Assembly (NCBI GenBank): GCA_030148745.1
Contig: JASBSV010000052.1
Location: 1 to 52,110, forward strand
Source of the DNA: Paracoccaceae bacterium
GTDB lineage: Bacteria; Pseudomonadota; Alphaproteobacteria; Rhodobacterales; Rhodobacteraceae
Reading direction: 5' to 3'
Length of the DNA stretch: 52,110 nucleotides
The notes beneath the pieces are model-generated. The model saw nothing but the letters and a program-made list of their open reading frames with translations. It was not told the DNA's origin and searched no databases. Made by a program: the position numbers and the translations under genes. This document shows positions 43,064 through 50,979 of this stretch, piece by piece; within the stretch, counting starts at the first letter, position 1, and each line of letters starts with the position of its first letter.

Positions 43064-44338
43064 CTACCTCATCAGATGGTCGAGTTCGCTGAAGTCGGGC
43101 AGGCTCCGGTCGATCTGCGCGCCGTTGCGGATCACGATGCGGTCCGACTGTGGCCGCGCAAAAAGCTCGGTCCAGCTTCGGGCGCGGGTGATCACCAGAT
43201 CGGCCGGCGCGCCCGGCGCAAGCGAAGGTGCGGCAAAGCGGCAGGCGCGCGCGGGATTGGTAACAAAGGCGCAGGGCCAGTCATCGCCGGCATGATCGAG
43301 ATGGGCAATGCGCGTCGCCTCGCGCATGACCTCAAGCATGTCCAGATCGCCGTAGGCATAAAACGGATCGCGCGTGTTGTCCGAGGCAAAGCTTACGTTG
43401 ATACCCCGCGCGCGCATCTCATGCACCAGCGTCACACCCCTGTAACGTGGCGTGCGCCCCGCCTGACGGTCTTGCAGGTACATGTTGCACATCGGCAGGC
43501 TGACCACGTCGATCCCGGCGCGCGCGACGAGATCGAGCGTCTCGGCGGCCTCGGCCTCGGCCAGCACCGAGAGCGAGCAGCAATGGCCGACGCTAAGCGG
43601 CGCGTCAAAGCCAAGCGCAAGCTTGGTTTCAGCGATCTTGCGCAGGGTATTGACCGTGGGGTCGAGCGTTTCGTCAACATGCATATCGGTGGCCAGACCC
43701 AGTTCGGCGGCGATCTCGAAAAAAGTGACAAGCCGCGCCTCAAGGTCATCAACCGGATAGCTGACGCAGCCCAGAACGCCGCCCGTTTCTGCCACAAGAC
43801 GCGCGGTCCGTGGAAAAAACGTCTCGCGGCCGACATTGTCGATGGCCACAAGGCAAGTGCCCTGAAGTTCGATCCGCCCGGCCCATTGCTCGCGCAGTTC
43901 GGCAAAGACCGGAAAACTGATCCCATCCTGCGGCGGCATGCTGTCGATATGGGTGCGGATCGCCCTTGTTCCCTGCGCCCAGGCGCTGCGCAGCCCGAAA
44001 TCCATGCGCGACCGCACATCCGCGGCCGACCAGTTGGCGGCGCGGTCGGCGGCCACGGTTTCAAGCGCACCGGCAAAAGTGCCGTCGGGGTTGGGCGCGC
44101 GGGTCCAGATATGGCCCTTGTCCAGATGGGTGTGCATATCGACAAAAGCCGGAAAGACCATTGCGCCACCCAGATCGACCTGCGCTGCCTGCGGCGCCTC
44201 GCCCGGGCTGACGATCCGGCCGCCGGCAAGGGTCAGCTCGATCTGCGCCAGATCGCCCTGCTGCCCGATCAGACAGGCCGGAACCTGCATCCCGGTCAGG
44301 GTGACCGGCCCTTTGGGAAGGCTCAGGAAATCCATCAT
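43064..44338 (-). CDS. Cytosine-deaminase-like amidohydrolase
   Basis: A 424-residue amidohydrolase of the CodA/AtzC group. Metal and catalytic residues appear in the expected order: His69 and His71 (DMHTHLDKGHIW), His220 and Glu223 (DMHVDETLD), His252 (VGHCCSLS) and Asp320 in SFASDNTRDPFYAYGDLDML, which matches the bacterial cytosine deaminase layout. Likely removes an amino or related group from a pyrimidine or triazine-like ring. ATG at 44338 (or 44335) overlaps the permease stop. Lies between the ABC importer and the redox genes, so probably an early step. Confidence 0.9.
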   Translation of the reverse strand: MMDFLSLPKGPVTLTGMQVPACLIGQQGDLAQIELTLAGGRIVSPGEAPQAAQVDLGGAMVFPAFVDMHTHLDKGHIWTRAPNPDGTFAGALETVAADRAANWSAADVRSRMDFGLRSAWAQGTRAIRTHIDSMPPQDGISFPVFAELREQWAGRIELQGTCLVAIDNVGRETFFPRTARLVAETGGVLGCVSYPVDDLEARLVTFFEIAAELGLATDMHVDETLDPTVNTLRKIAETKLALGFDAPLSVGHCCSLSVLAEAEAAETLDLVARAGIDVVSLPMCNMYLQDRQAGRTPRYRGVTLVHEMRARGINVSFASDNTRDPFYAYGDLDMLEVMREATRIAHLDHAGDDWPCAFVTNPARACRFAAPSLAPGAPADLVITRARSWTELFARPQSDRIVIRNGAQIDRSLPDFSELDHLMR

Positions 44339-45195
44339 ACCTCCCGCTTCAGCGCGCTTTCGTGCCATTTGTGCAATAGCGCCCAGCTCAGGAACGACAG
44401 CGCCATAAAGATCACCACACCCACGCCGGCAATCAGCAGCAGCGCCGCGAACATGCGCGGGATATTGAGCCGGTACCCCGCCTCCAGAATGGTAAAGGCC
44501 AGCCCCGAGCCGACACCGCCGGTGCCTGCGACATATTCGGCCACCACCGACCCGATCAGCGCCAGCCCCCCCGCAATCCTGAGCCCGCCCAGAAAATAGG
44601 GCAGCGCGGCAGGCAGCCGCAACAGCCGCAGTTGTTGCCAGCGGCTGGCACCATAGATCCGAAACAGATCGCGCAGATTGTGATCGGCCGAATTGAGCCC
44701 CAGCGTGGTGTTCGACAGGATCGGAAAGAAAGCCACGATCCAGGCACAGATAAGCAGCCCCACCGTTTTACTGTCGACATAGATGAAGATCAGCGGCGCG
44801 ATCGAAACCACCGGCGTGACCTGAAGGATCACCGCATAGGGGTAGAACGACATCTCGATAAATTTCGACTGCGTGAAAAGCACCGCAAGGCCGACACCCC
44901 CGATCACCGCCACCGCCAGCGCCAGAACCGTGGTCTGCAGGGTCACCAGCAGCGCATTCAGAAGGATCGGCCAGTCCTTGATCAATGTCTCAAGCACCAG
45001 CCCCGGGCGCGGCAGGATGTAATGCGGGATATTATTCGACACAATGACACGGTCCCATCCCCAGATGGTCAGCGCCACCACGATGATCGGCAGGGCCCAG
45101 CGGCCGAAACGCTCCATCCGGCGCTGGCGGGCGCGTGCGGCCTCTTCCGCGTCAAAGACAAAGACCGCTTCTTCGGCCTCTTGCGTGGCAGTCAT
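44335..45195 (-). CDS. ABC transporter permease, NitT/TauT (ThiX/RibX-like)
   Basis: A 286-residue permease with a polar N-terminal tail of about 30 residues and six hydrophobic segments; EAA loop NLRDLFRIYGASRWQQLRLLRLPAALPYFLGGL. Other markers are IPHYILPRPGLVLETL and ILQVTPVVSIAPLIFIYV. ATG at 45195 shares one base with the ATPase stop (TGATG). Works with the next two products to import the substrate of the operon. Confidence 0.92.
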   Translation of the reverse strand: MTATQEAEEAVFVFDAEEAARARQRRMERFGRWALPIIVVALTIWGWDRVIVSNNIPHYILPRPGLVLETLIKDWPILLNALLVTLQTTVLALAVAVIGGVGLAVLFTQSKFIEMSFYPYAVILQVTPVVSIAPLIFIYVDSKTVGLLICAWIVAFFPILSNTTLGLNSADHNLRDLFRIYGASRWQQLRLLRLPAALPYFLGGLRIAGGLALIGSVVAEYVAGTGGVGSGLAFTILEAGYRLNIPRMFAALLLIAGVGVVIFMALSFLSWALLHKWHESALKREV

Positions 45196-46019
45196 CACCC
45201 TTCTCCCATGGCCTGATGCAGCGCCGCGGTCGCCGCGCCGCAATGATGTGCGTAATCGGGCGTGCTCCGGTATTCATCGGCCCGCGGATATGGCGCCTCG
45301 ACCGCAAGCTCGGTCAGAACCCGCCCCGGGCGCGCGGCCATCACCACGATCCGGTTCGATAAAAACACGCTCTCGAAAACCGAATGGGTGACAAAGACGA
45401 TCGTAGCCCCGATACGCGCGCGCAGCGCCAGAAGATCATCGTTCAGCTTGTGGCGCGTGATCTCGTCCAGCGCGGCAAAGGGCTCGTCCATCAGGATCAG
45501 CCGGGGCCGGGTAACCAGCGCCCGCGCGATCGACACCCGCATCTTCATGCCCCCCGAAAGCTCGCGCGGATAGGCATCAAGGAAATTGCCCAGCCCCACC
45601 AGATCGAGCGCCTCTTTCACATCCGCCTCGACCGAACGAAAGGATTTGCCCCTGAGCCTGAGCGGAAGCCAGACGTTCTGCGCCACCGTGGCCCATGGCA
45701 TCAGGGTCGGTTCCTGAAACACCACCCCGATATCGCCCTTCTGCTGCCCGCCGCCCCAGTCGATCCGCCCCGAGGTAGGCCGGATCAACCCGGCCACCAG
45801 CCTCAGCGCGGTCGACTTGCCACAGCCCGACGGGCCCAGCAGCGAGACGAAATCGCCTTCATGTATATCCAGCGACATACCCTCAAGCGCCATCACCTTG
45901 CCGCCGAAGACCTTGGTGACATGGCGCATCGACAGGATCGGTGCGCCATCACCTGTCTGCGGCCGGGAGCGCGCTGGCGCGGCCGGGATTTGCGCCGCAC
46001 CCGTGACCAGGTCCTCCAC
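45195..46019 (-). CDS. ABC transporter ATP-binding protein, NitT/TauT (ThiZ-like)
   Basis: A 274-residue ATPase: Walker A GPSGCGKS (about 62-69), Q-loop VVFQEPTLMPW, signature LSGGMKMRV, Walker B LILMDEPFAALD and H-loop FVTHSVFE. The LSGGMKMR signature is common in pyrimidine/riboflavin-type NitT/TauT ATPases. GTG start at 46019, eight bases after the binding-protein stop; the first 28 residues are an Ala/Pro-rich tail without homology, so a later start is possible. Confidence 0.92.
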   Translation of the reverse strand: MEDLVTGAAQIPAAPARSRPQTGDGAPILSMRHVTKVFGGKVMALEGMSLDIHEGDFVSLLGPSGCGKSTALRLVAGLIRPTSGRIDWGGGQQKGDIGVVFQEPTLMPWATVAQNVWLPLRLRGKSFRSVEADVKEALDLVGLGNFLDAYPRELSGGMKMRVSIARALVTRPRLILMDEPFAALDEITRHKLNDDLLALRARIGATIVFVTHSVFESVFLSNRIVVMAARPGRVLTELAVEAPYPRADEYRSTPDYAHHCGAATAALHQAMGEG

Positions 46020-46027
46020 CTGCGCGC

Positions 46028-47035
46028 CTATTGGCCCAGAAGCGCTTTTTTCACCGGCAGGGCGGCACCGCTGTTGGCAAACTCCAGCGTATAGGCCTTT
46101 TCGATATCCAGCCCCGGCGAGACGACACCGGCATCCACCATCTTGTCATAAAAGCTTTTGATCGTCTCGGCCGTCATCCCGCCGATCCCCAGCTTCAGAG
46201 AATCGCCCGAATCGACAATCCCGTATTCCTTCAGCATCTTGATCGAATAGGCGATCTGTTCGCTGCTCATTTCCGGGTTCTGCTTTTGGATCAGCGCATT
46301 ACCCGCCGAGGGATCGCCATAAAGATAATTGGCCCAGCCGATGGCCGACCCTTCCACGAAACATTTCACCACCTCCGGCTTGGCGTCGATCGTTGCCTGC
46401 ATCGTCTCGACCAGCGTGGCATAGGTATTAAAGCCCTGATCGGCAATCACCCATATATCGGGCGTAAAACCGCCCTCACGCTCGATCGCGAAAGGCTCGG
46501 AGGTGATATAGCCCTGCTGACCCGAGTTGGGATCGGCGATGAACGGGCCGGGGTTGAACGTATAGGGCACGCGCTGCTCGGCGCGAAAGCCAAAGTCCTT
46601 GATCATCCACTGAAAATAGGACTGATAGCCATTGTCCCCGATAAAGAGCTTTGGCAGCGTCGCCAGATCCTCAAAGCTCTTGACCCGGCCCGGATGGGTC
46701 AGGAGCACCTGTGGCTCTTTCTGGAACTGCGCGGCGACAACGACCAGCGGGATATTCTGCTCGATCGCATTGAACGGCAACAACAGGTTGCCCGCCATAT
46801 TGAAATCGATCTTGCCGGCCAGCATCAGGGCGCGGTTGTTCACCTGCGGCCCGCCCGGCACGATCTCGACATCCAGCCCGCAGGCCTCATAAGTCCCGTC
46901 CGCCACCGCCTGATAATAGCCACCGTGTTCGGCTTCGGGCACCCAGTTGGTGCCGAATTTTACCTTTTCAAGAGACATCGCCGGGCTGGCGGCCAATGTA
47001 AGTGCCAGACCAAGGGCCGTATTGCGCATGAACAT
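46028..47035 (-). CDS. ABC transporter substrate-binding protein, NMT1/THI5-like
   Basis: A 335-residue periplasmic protein with a Sec signal (MRNTALGLALTLAASPAMS). The mature start VKFGTNWVPEAEHGGYYQAVADGTYEACGLDVEIVPGGPQVNN is the NMT1/THI5 pattern of proteins that bind hydroxymethylpyrimidine, N-formyl-aminopyrimidine or riboflavin-type ligands. RBS GGAGGA before 47035. First gene of the nine-gene operon. No TPP or FMN riboswitch is visible upstream, so the ligand is more likely a carbon/nitrogen source than a vitamin precursor. Confidence 0.92.
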   Translation of the reverse strand: MFMRNTALGLALTLAASPAMSLEKVKFGTNWVPEAEHGGYYQAVADGTYEACGLDVEIVPGGPQVNNRALMLAGKIDFNMAGNLLLPFNAIEQNIPLVVVAAQFQKEPQVLLTHPGRVKSFEDLATLPKLFIGDNGYQSYFQWMIKDFGFRAEQRVPYTFNPGPFIADPNSGQQGYITSEPFAIEREGGFTPDIWVIADQGFNTYATLVETMQATIDAKPEVVKCFVEGSAIGWANYLYGDPSAGNALIQKQNPEMSSEQIAYSIKMLKEYGIVDSGDSLKLGIGGMTAETIKSFYDKMVDAGVVSPGLDIEKAYTLEFANSGAALPVKKALLGQ

Positions 47036-47303
47036 ATGTTCCTCCGTGCGTATATGGAAATTTGGCGTTAATTGACGACGATTCGGGCACGCTCGCGGGC
47101 AGAGGCGCGGCAAATGAGCCGGTGCAGGGCCCGATTTCTGCACAATTGCCCATCAATTGCGCAGATTGCCCGCCGATAAAGCGCAGGGCGCAAACGGCAG
47201 GCAGTCGGCCGGACCGCGGCACTCGGCGTCCCCCTGGGGGGCTGGCCCCCTGCCGCGCGACCGGTCACACTGCGCCGCAGTCAGCCACATTCCGGAGCCT
47301 CCC
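47036..47303. other. Divergent intergenic region with a GC-rich stem-loop
   Basis: These 268 bases separate the nine-gene operon from the ridA gene and should hold both promoters. I find no clear regulator dyad. A stem GGGGG-GCTGG-CCCCC is possible at 47236-47250. No riboswitch consensus was recognised on either strand. Confidence 0.3.
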
Positions 47304-47693
47304 ATGCGCCCGCTCGACCCGCCCCAGATACGCCCGCCCTTTGCCAGATACGCCCATGGGATCGAAATCCCCGCCGCCGCCCGTCTGGTCACCGTCTCGG
47401 GCCAGCTTGGCGTGCGCCGCGATGACAGCTGCCCCGAAGACGCGCAGGATCAGGCGAAGCTCTGCTTTGACAATATCGCCGCGATCCTGGCCCAGGCCGG
47501 CATGAGCGCCGGCGATGTCGTGCATATCCGCGCCTTTGTCACCGACCGGGCGCATATGGCAGGCTATATGCAAGCGCGCGACAAATGGCTGGCCGGGGTA
47601 AAAACGCCGCCCGCCTCGACCCTGATGATCGTCACCGGCTTTACCCGCCCCGAATTCAAGGTCGAAATCGAAGTTCTGGCCGCCGCGCCATGA
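47304..47693 (+). CDS. RidA/YjgF/RutC-family protein
   Basis: A 129-residue RidA-fold protein with VTVSGQLGVRRDD and a C-terminal TGFTRPEFKVEIEVLAA. In true RidA an arginine precedes the KIEIE strand and is needed for imine deaminase activity; by hand alignment this position is Phe113, so it may lack that activity and belong to the RutC-like or unknown groups. The ATG at 47304 with GGAGCC is chosen because the longer frame to 47157 has no family similarity. Stop overlaps the next gene (ATGA). Divergent from the nine-gene operon. Confidence 0.88.
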   Translation: MRPLDPPQIRPPFARYAHGIEIPAAARLVTVSGQLGVRRDDSCPEDAQDQAKLCFDNIAAILAQAGMSAGDVVHIRAFVTDRAHMAGYMQARDKWLAGVKTPPASTLMIVTGFTRPEFKVEIEVLAAAP

Positions 47694-49540
47694 GCAAGGT
47701 GCCCCCCGCCGCCGCCCCCGCGCTGCGCCTGCGCCCCATCGCGCCAAACCCCGCCGGCGGGATCGAAACGCTTTTTGCCATCGAAGGCCGGATCGCACCG
47801 GGCGCCAAGACGCCTGATCGGATCGAAGGCGCCGATCATCCCGGCCTGATGGCGCCGCCAGAGGGTGCCGCCCGGCGCCTGAGACTTTTTCACGTCAACG
47901 ACCTTCATAACCATCTTTATGACGAAACCGCCGGCGGCAGGCCGGTTCACAGGCTGGCTGAAATGGCCGCTATTGTGGCGCGGGCGCGGGCGCAGGCCCC
48001 CGGTGACGAGGCGGTGCTGTTTCTTTCGGCGGGCGACGATCACACCGGAACCCCGCTGGACGAATTGCTTGGCTGGTGCGATCAGAGCTTTCAGCTCGAC
48101 CCCGGCTACCGGGCTCTTTCCGCCGCCGGGGTCGATGCTGCAACGCTTGGCAATCACGAGTTTGATCGCGGCGCCCGGCAACTTGCCCTTGGCGCCGCCG
48201 ATGCCGCCTTTCCGCTGCTGTCGGCCAATCTGCATGACTCGGCGCATCTTAAGCCGGGGCGGCATTATCACCCTGCCCTGATTGCCCGGGTCAGAGGCCT
48301 TCGGGTGGCGATCATCGGGCTGACCACAAGGGTCGAAACCCGCACCGGCACGGCCTCGGACCCGGGGCTGACCATCGCCAGCCCGGTTGAAACGCTGGGC
48401 CGGCTTCTGCCGCTGCTTGCACCGCTCGCCGACATCGTGGTCATCGCCTCGCATTGCGGTTATGGCGATGGGGCGCATACCTCGGGCAAGGCCAGCGTGG
48501 CGCGCGATCTGGGTGAGGCGGATTTCGCGCTGGCCGAACTGACAGGCAGGATCTGCGCCAAACCCGCCGTCATCGTCGGGGCCCATACCCACACCCGCCT
48601 CAACGAACATGGGGTAGAGCCGGAAAACCTGCGCGCGGGGGTTCTTATCACACAGGCCGGGGCCAACGGTCGTTTTCTGGGCGAAATCGTGATCGGCAGG
48701 CAGGGCGCGGTGCCCGCCGCCGCCCGCCTTCACCCGATCGGCGCAAGGCCCGAAAGCGAGCCGTCGCCGCCCGCCGAGCGCCGCTTTGCACAGCGCCATA
48801 TCGAGCCTCTGCGCGCCCGGGTTGCAAGCCTGATGGGCGAAGTGATCGGCGAAGTCACCGGCGGCGAGATGCGCTGGAGCCAGACCCGAGAAGACCGCTA
48901 TACAGGCGAATGCGCGCTTGCCAATTTCATGAATGACGCCGCCGTTACGGCCCTTTCCGAAAACGCTGAAACCCGCGTCGATCTTGCCTTCATGAACGGC
49001 GGCAGCCTGCTGGCAGGGCTTGAGCCGGGGCCGCTGAGCTATGGTCAATGGTTTCGCGTCATGCCCTATTCTGACGAGGTGTATATCCTGCGGATGACCG
49101 GCGCCCAGATCGAAGCGCTTGTCCATAATAATGCCACAAGGCTCCTGCGCCCGGGCGAGCGCGCCGCCACCGATCTTGGAGGCTTTGTCGCGCGCGGCTT
49201 TCTGCATGTCTCCTCGGGCCTGCGCTACCGGATCGAACCGGGCGCCGACGCGGGTGCCGCGCGCGCCCGAGATATCCGGCTTCTGGACGCGCCCATCGCC
49301 GATCAGCGCGAGCGCGAATTGCACGTTGCCATGACCACCTATCTGGCCTTGGGCAGTTTTGGCGAGCGCTGGAACGGCGCGCCGCTGGCCGGGGGCATTC
49401 CGGGCGATCTGCCGGGATTTGATCTGCGCCGCTTTGCCCGCCGGAACACCGGCCTTGTCTATCGCACGATGCTGACCGAGCATATTCGCAGCCGCCGGCG
49501 CCTGTCGGCGCGGACCGATGGCCGGCTGCGCATCAGCTGA
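47690..49540 (+). CDS. 5'-nucleotidase/UshA-family metallophosphatase
   Basis: A 616-residue metallophosphatase. Metal motifs are visible: FHVNDLHNH (Asp71, His73), SAGDDHTG (Asp116), GNHEFDRG (Asn155, His156), IASHCGYGDG and GAHTHTR. The C-terminal 5'-nucleotidase domain follows, with ALANFMNDAA, DLAFMNGGSL and the substrate-stacking region. UshA-type enzymes are exported, but here no signal peptide is present and the first 60 residues are Pro/Ala-rich, so it may act in the cytoplasm on nucleotides, cyclic phosphates or other phosphoesters. Coupled to ridA by an ATGA overlap. Confidence 0.88.
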   Translation: MSKVPPAAAPALRLRPIAPNPAGGIETLFAIEGRIAPGAKTPDRIEGADHPGLMAPPEGAARRLRLFHVNDLHNHLYDETAGGRPVHRLAEMAAIVARARAQAPGDEAVLFLSAGDDHTGTPLDELLGWCDQSFQLDPGYRALSAAGVDAATLGNHEFDRGARQLALGAADAAFPLLSANLHDSAHLKPGRHYHPALIARVRGLRVAIIGLTTRVETRTGTASDPGLTIASPVETLGRLLPLLAPLADIVVIASHCGYGDGAHTSGKASVARDLGEADFALAELTGRICAKPAVIVGAHTHTRLNEHGVEPENLRAGVLITQAGANGRFLGEIVIGRQGAVPAAARLHPIGARPESEPSPPAERRFAQRHIEPLRARVASLMGEVIGEVTGGEMRWSQTREDRYTGECALANFMNDAAVTALSENAETRVDLAFMNGGSLLAGLEPGPLSYGQWFRVMPYSDEVYILRMTGAQIEALVHNNATRLLRPGERAATDLGGFVARGFLHVSSGLRYRIEPGADAGAARARDIRLLDAPIADQRERELHVAMTTYLALGSFGERWNGAPLAGGIPGDLPGFDLRRFARRNTGLVYRTMLTEHIRSRRRLSARTDGRLRIS

Positions 49541-49649
49541 ACGTTTGTGCCGCGGCTGATCGCGCCTCTCGCTGGCCGGACGCGCGGCCTTCCTGAATGG
49601 CCCGGCATGATGCCGCAACAAAGCCGACTCATGGCTTTCACTCCGGCCT

Positions 49650-49715
49650 CGAAATGAGACTAAAATATTATTTATCAGGTTCTTGCAAAGATATATTCAT
49701 GTAAATACAAACTAG
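49650..49715. other. AT-rich stretch in a convergent gap
   Basis: About 65 bases of strongly AT-rich sequence (containing AAAATATTATTTATCAGG and GATATATTCATGTAAATAC) lie between two convergent genes in otherwise GC-rich DNA. No gene or clear terminator hairpin is visible. It may be a termination region or a small foreign remnant. Confidence 0.3.
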
Positions 49716-49724
49716 CTGACAGCC

Positions 49725-50816
49725 CTAGACAAGTCCGAATTTCAGCGCGATCGCAATAGCCTCGGGGATAGTGCGCGCGCCGAGTTTTCGGCGCATGTTG
49801 GCGCTGTGCAGATCTACGGTCGGCACCGACAGCTCCAGATCATGGGCCAGCTGGTCGCGGCGCAGGCCGCGCACCAAACCGTTCAGGACATCGCGTTCGC
49901 GCGGCGTCAGTTCAATCTTTTCCTGCGGCGAATTGAACAGATCGCGCAGGGCGGCATCATTGCCGGTGGTCGCGATCACAAGCACCCTGCGCCCGCCCAT
50001 GTTCCGGGGCATCAGGTTCAGGCGCAGACGGGGGATGATCCGCCCGTCCGGCGCGCGCAGCTGCGGCAGGTCCACCATGCCGGCCTGGGTCTTATCGGCA
50101 TCCGTGGCGCATCCGACGGCATGCTGGAACAGACGGCCCTCGCGGCCCGTGACAACCAGATAGCGCTTGAAATTCAGGGCAAGCAGCGGGTGCAGCCGCA
50201 GCAAAGCCTCGGCCATTCCGTTCATCCGCAACAGCCGCCCTTCGTGATCAAGCTCGTACATCGGCGCTTCGTCCAGCAGGCTGTGATCCGCCGCCGTCAC
50301 CTCGGCGATGCTGTTGCGGTGCAACTCGCGACGGATGGCATGCAGCCGCCCCAGATCACCGGCAAAGCGGTTTACCGTGTCAAACTCGGCCTCCGAGAAA
50401 TCCTCGGCGTTTCGGCCCTTGTGCAGCGCGGTGGCCACCATACCGTCACGCGTGCCGTGCAAAAGGCCAAGGCACCAATATCGATCCAGTCGGTTTTCAA
50501 CGATAAACTCGTTGTACATCACGCTTTTTTCAAAGTCCTGTGGCGTCACATATTTGCTCAGGCGAAAGGCGCCGGTTCCGATCTTGTCCTCTGTCGCCTG
50601 TGCAAGCCATGGATCCTGGCTCATGACATCCGCGTAATAGGGATTGGTCTCGGCCTGTGTGCCCGCCGTGATTTCGCGGTAATCGCCGGGGTGGACCCAG
50701 ATGAAAACCGCCGAAGGGACGTTGATTTCAAGGGCCAGACGGCTGGGCAGCGTGTCGAAAAGGGCATCATCCAGGGCAGCATCGTAAATCTCATGATGTG
50801 AGAGTTTCGGTCGCAC
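49725..50816 (-). CDS. LuxR-type helix-turn-helix transcriptional regulator
   Basis: A regulator of about 363 residues. The C-terminal 60 residues are a LuxR/GerE domain: ELTPRERDVLNGLVRGLRRDQLAHDLELSVPTVDLHSANMRRKLGA. The N-terminal 300 residues look like a PAS/GAF-type sensor (VFIWVHPGDYREITAG, a FSEAEFDTVNRFAGDLGRLH helix) and carry no known ligand motif. No receiver domain. I take the GTG at 50816 because it precedes the conserved start (RPKLSHHEIYDAALDDALF); a TTG at 50873 would add 19 residues. Target unknown; it lies downstream of the SLAM-like gene. Confidence 0.85.
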   Translation of the reverse strand: MRPKLSHHEIYDAALDDALFDTLPSRLALEINVPSAVFIWVHPGDYREITAGTQAETNPYYADVMSQDPWLAQATEDKIGTGAFRLSKYVTPQDFEKSVMYNEFIVENRLDRYWCLGLLHGTRDGMVATALHKGRNAEDFSEAEFDTVNRFAGDLGRLHAIRRELHRNSIAEVTAADHSLLDEAPMYELDHEGRLLRMNGMAEALLRLHPLLALNFKRYLVVTGREGRLFQHAVGCATDADKTQAGMVDLPQLRAPDGRIIPRLRLNLMPRNMGGRRVLVIATTGNDAALRDLFNSPQEKIELTPRERDVLNGLVRGLRRDQLAHDLELSVPTVDLHSANMRRKLGARTIPEAIAIALKFGLV

Positions 50817-50979
50817 CTGTTGTCGTCCCTGCTTCAAGCCTGCGGCTTCCCCTGACGGAAAGCTATGAGACAAAACCCCCGCCGGTCAAGCGCGCCGCAT
50901 TTTGGCGCCCGGACTGTCTGGATAAAATTGCGATGAATATCAGTGCGGTGCGGCGCAGCGGTTGCTGGCCCGAAAGGCC

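Noticed and set aside
41834-44599. Plus-strand frame of 921 codons
   Set aside because: It lies exactly opposite the FAD-linked oxidase and amidohydrolase genes, whose motifs are complete. No recognisable domain, no RBS.
47036-47303. TPP or FMN riboswitch upstream of the THI5-like binding protein
   Set aside because: None of the conserved TPP or FMN aptamer blocks could be found on the minus strand.
47564-49621. Minus-strand frame of 685 codons
   Set aside because: Antisense to the 5'-nucleotidase-family gene with its clear metal motifs.
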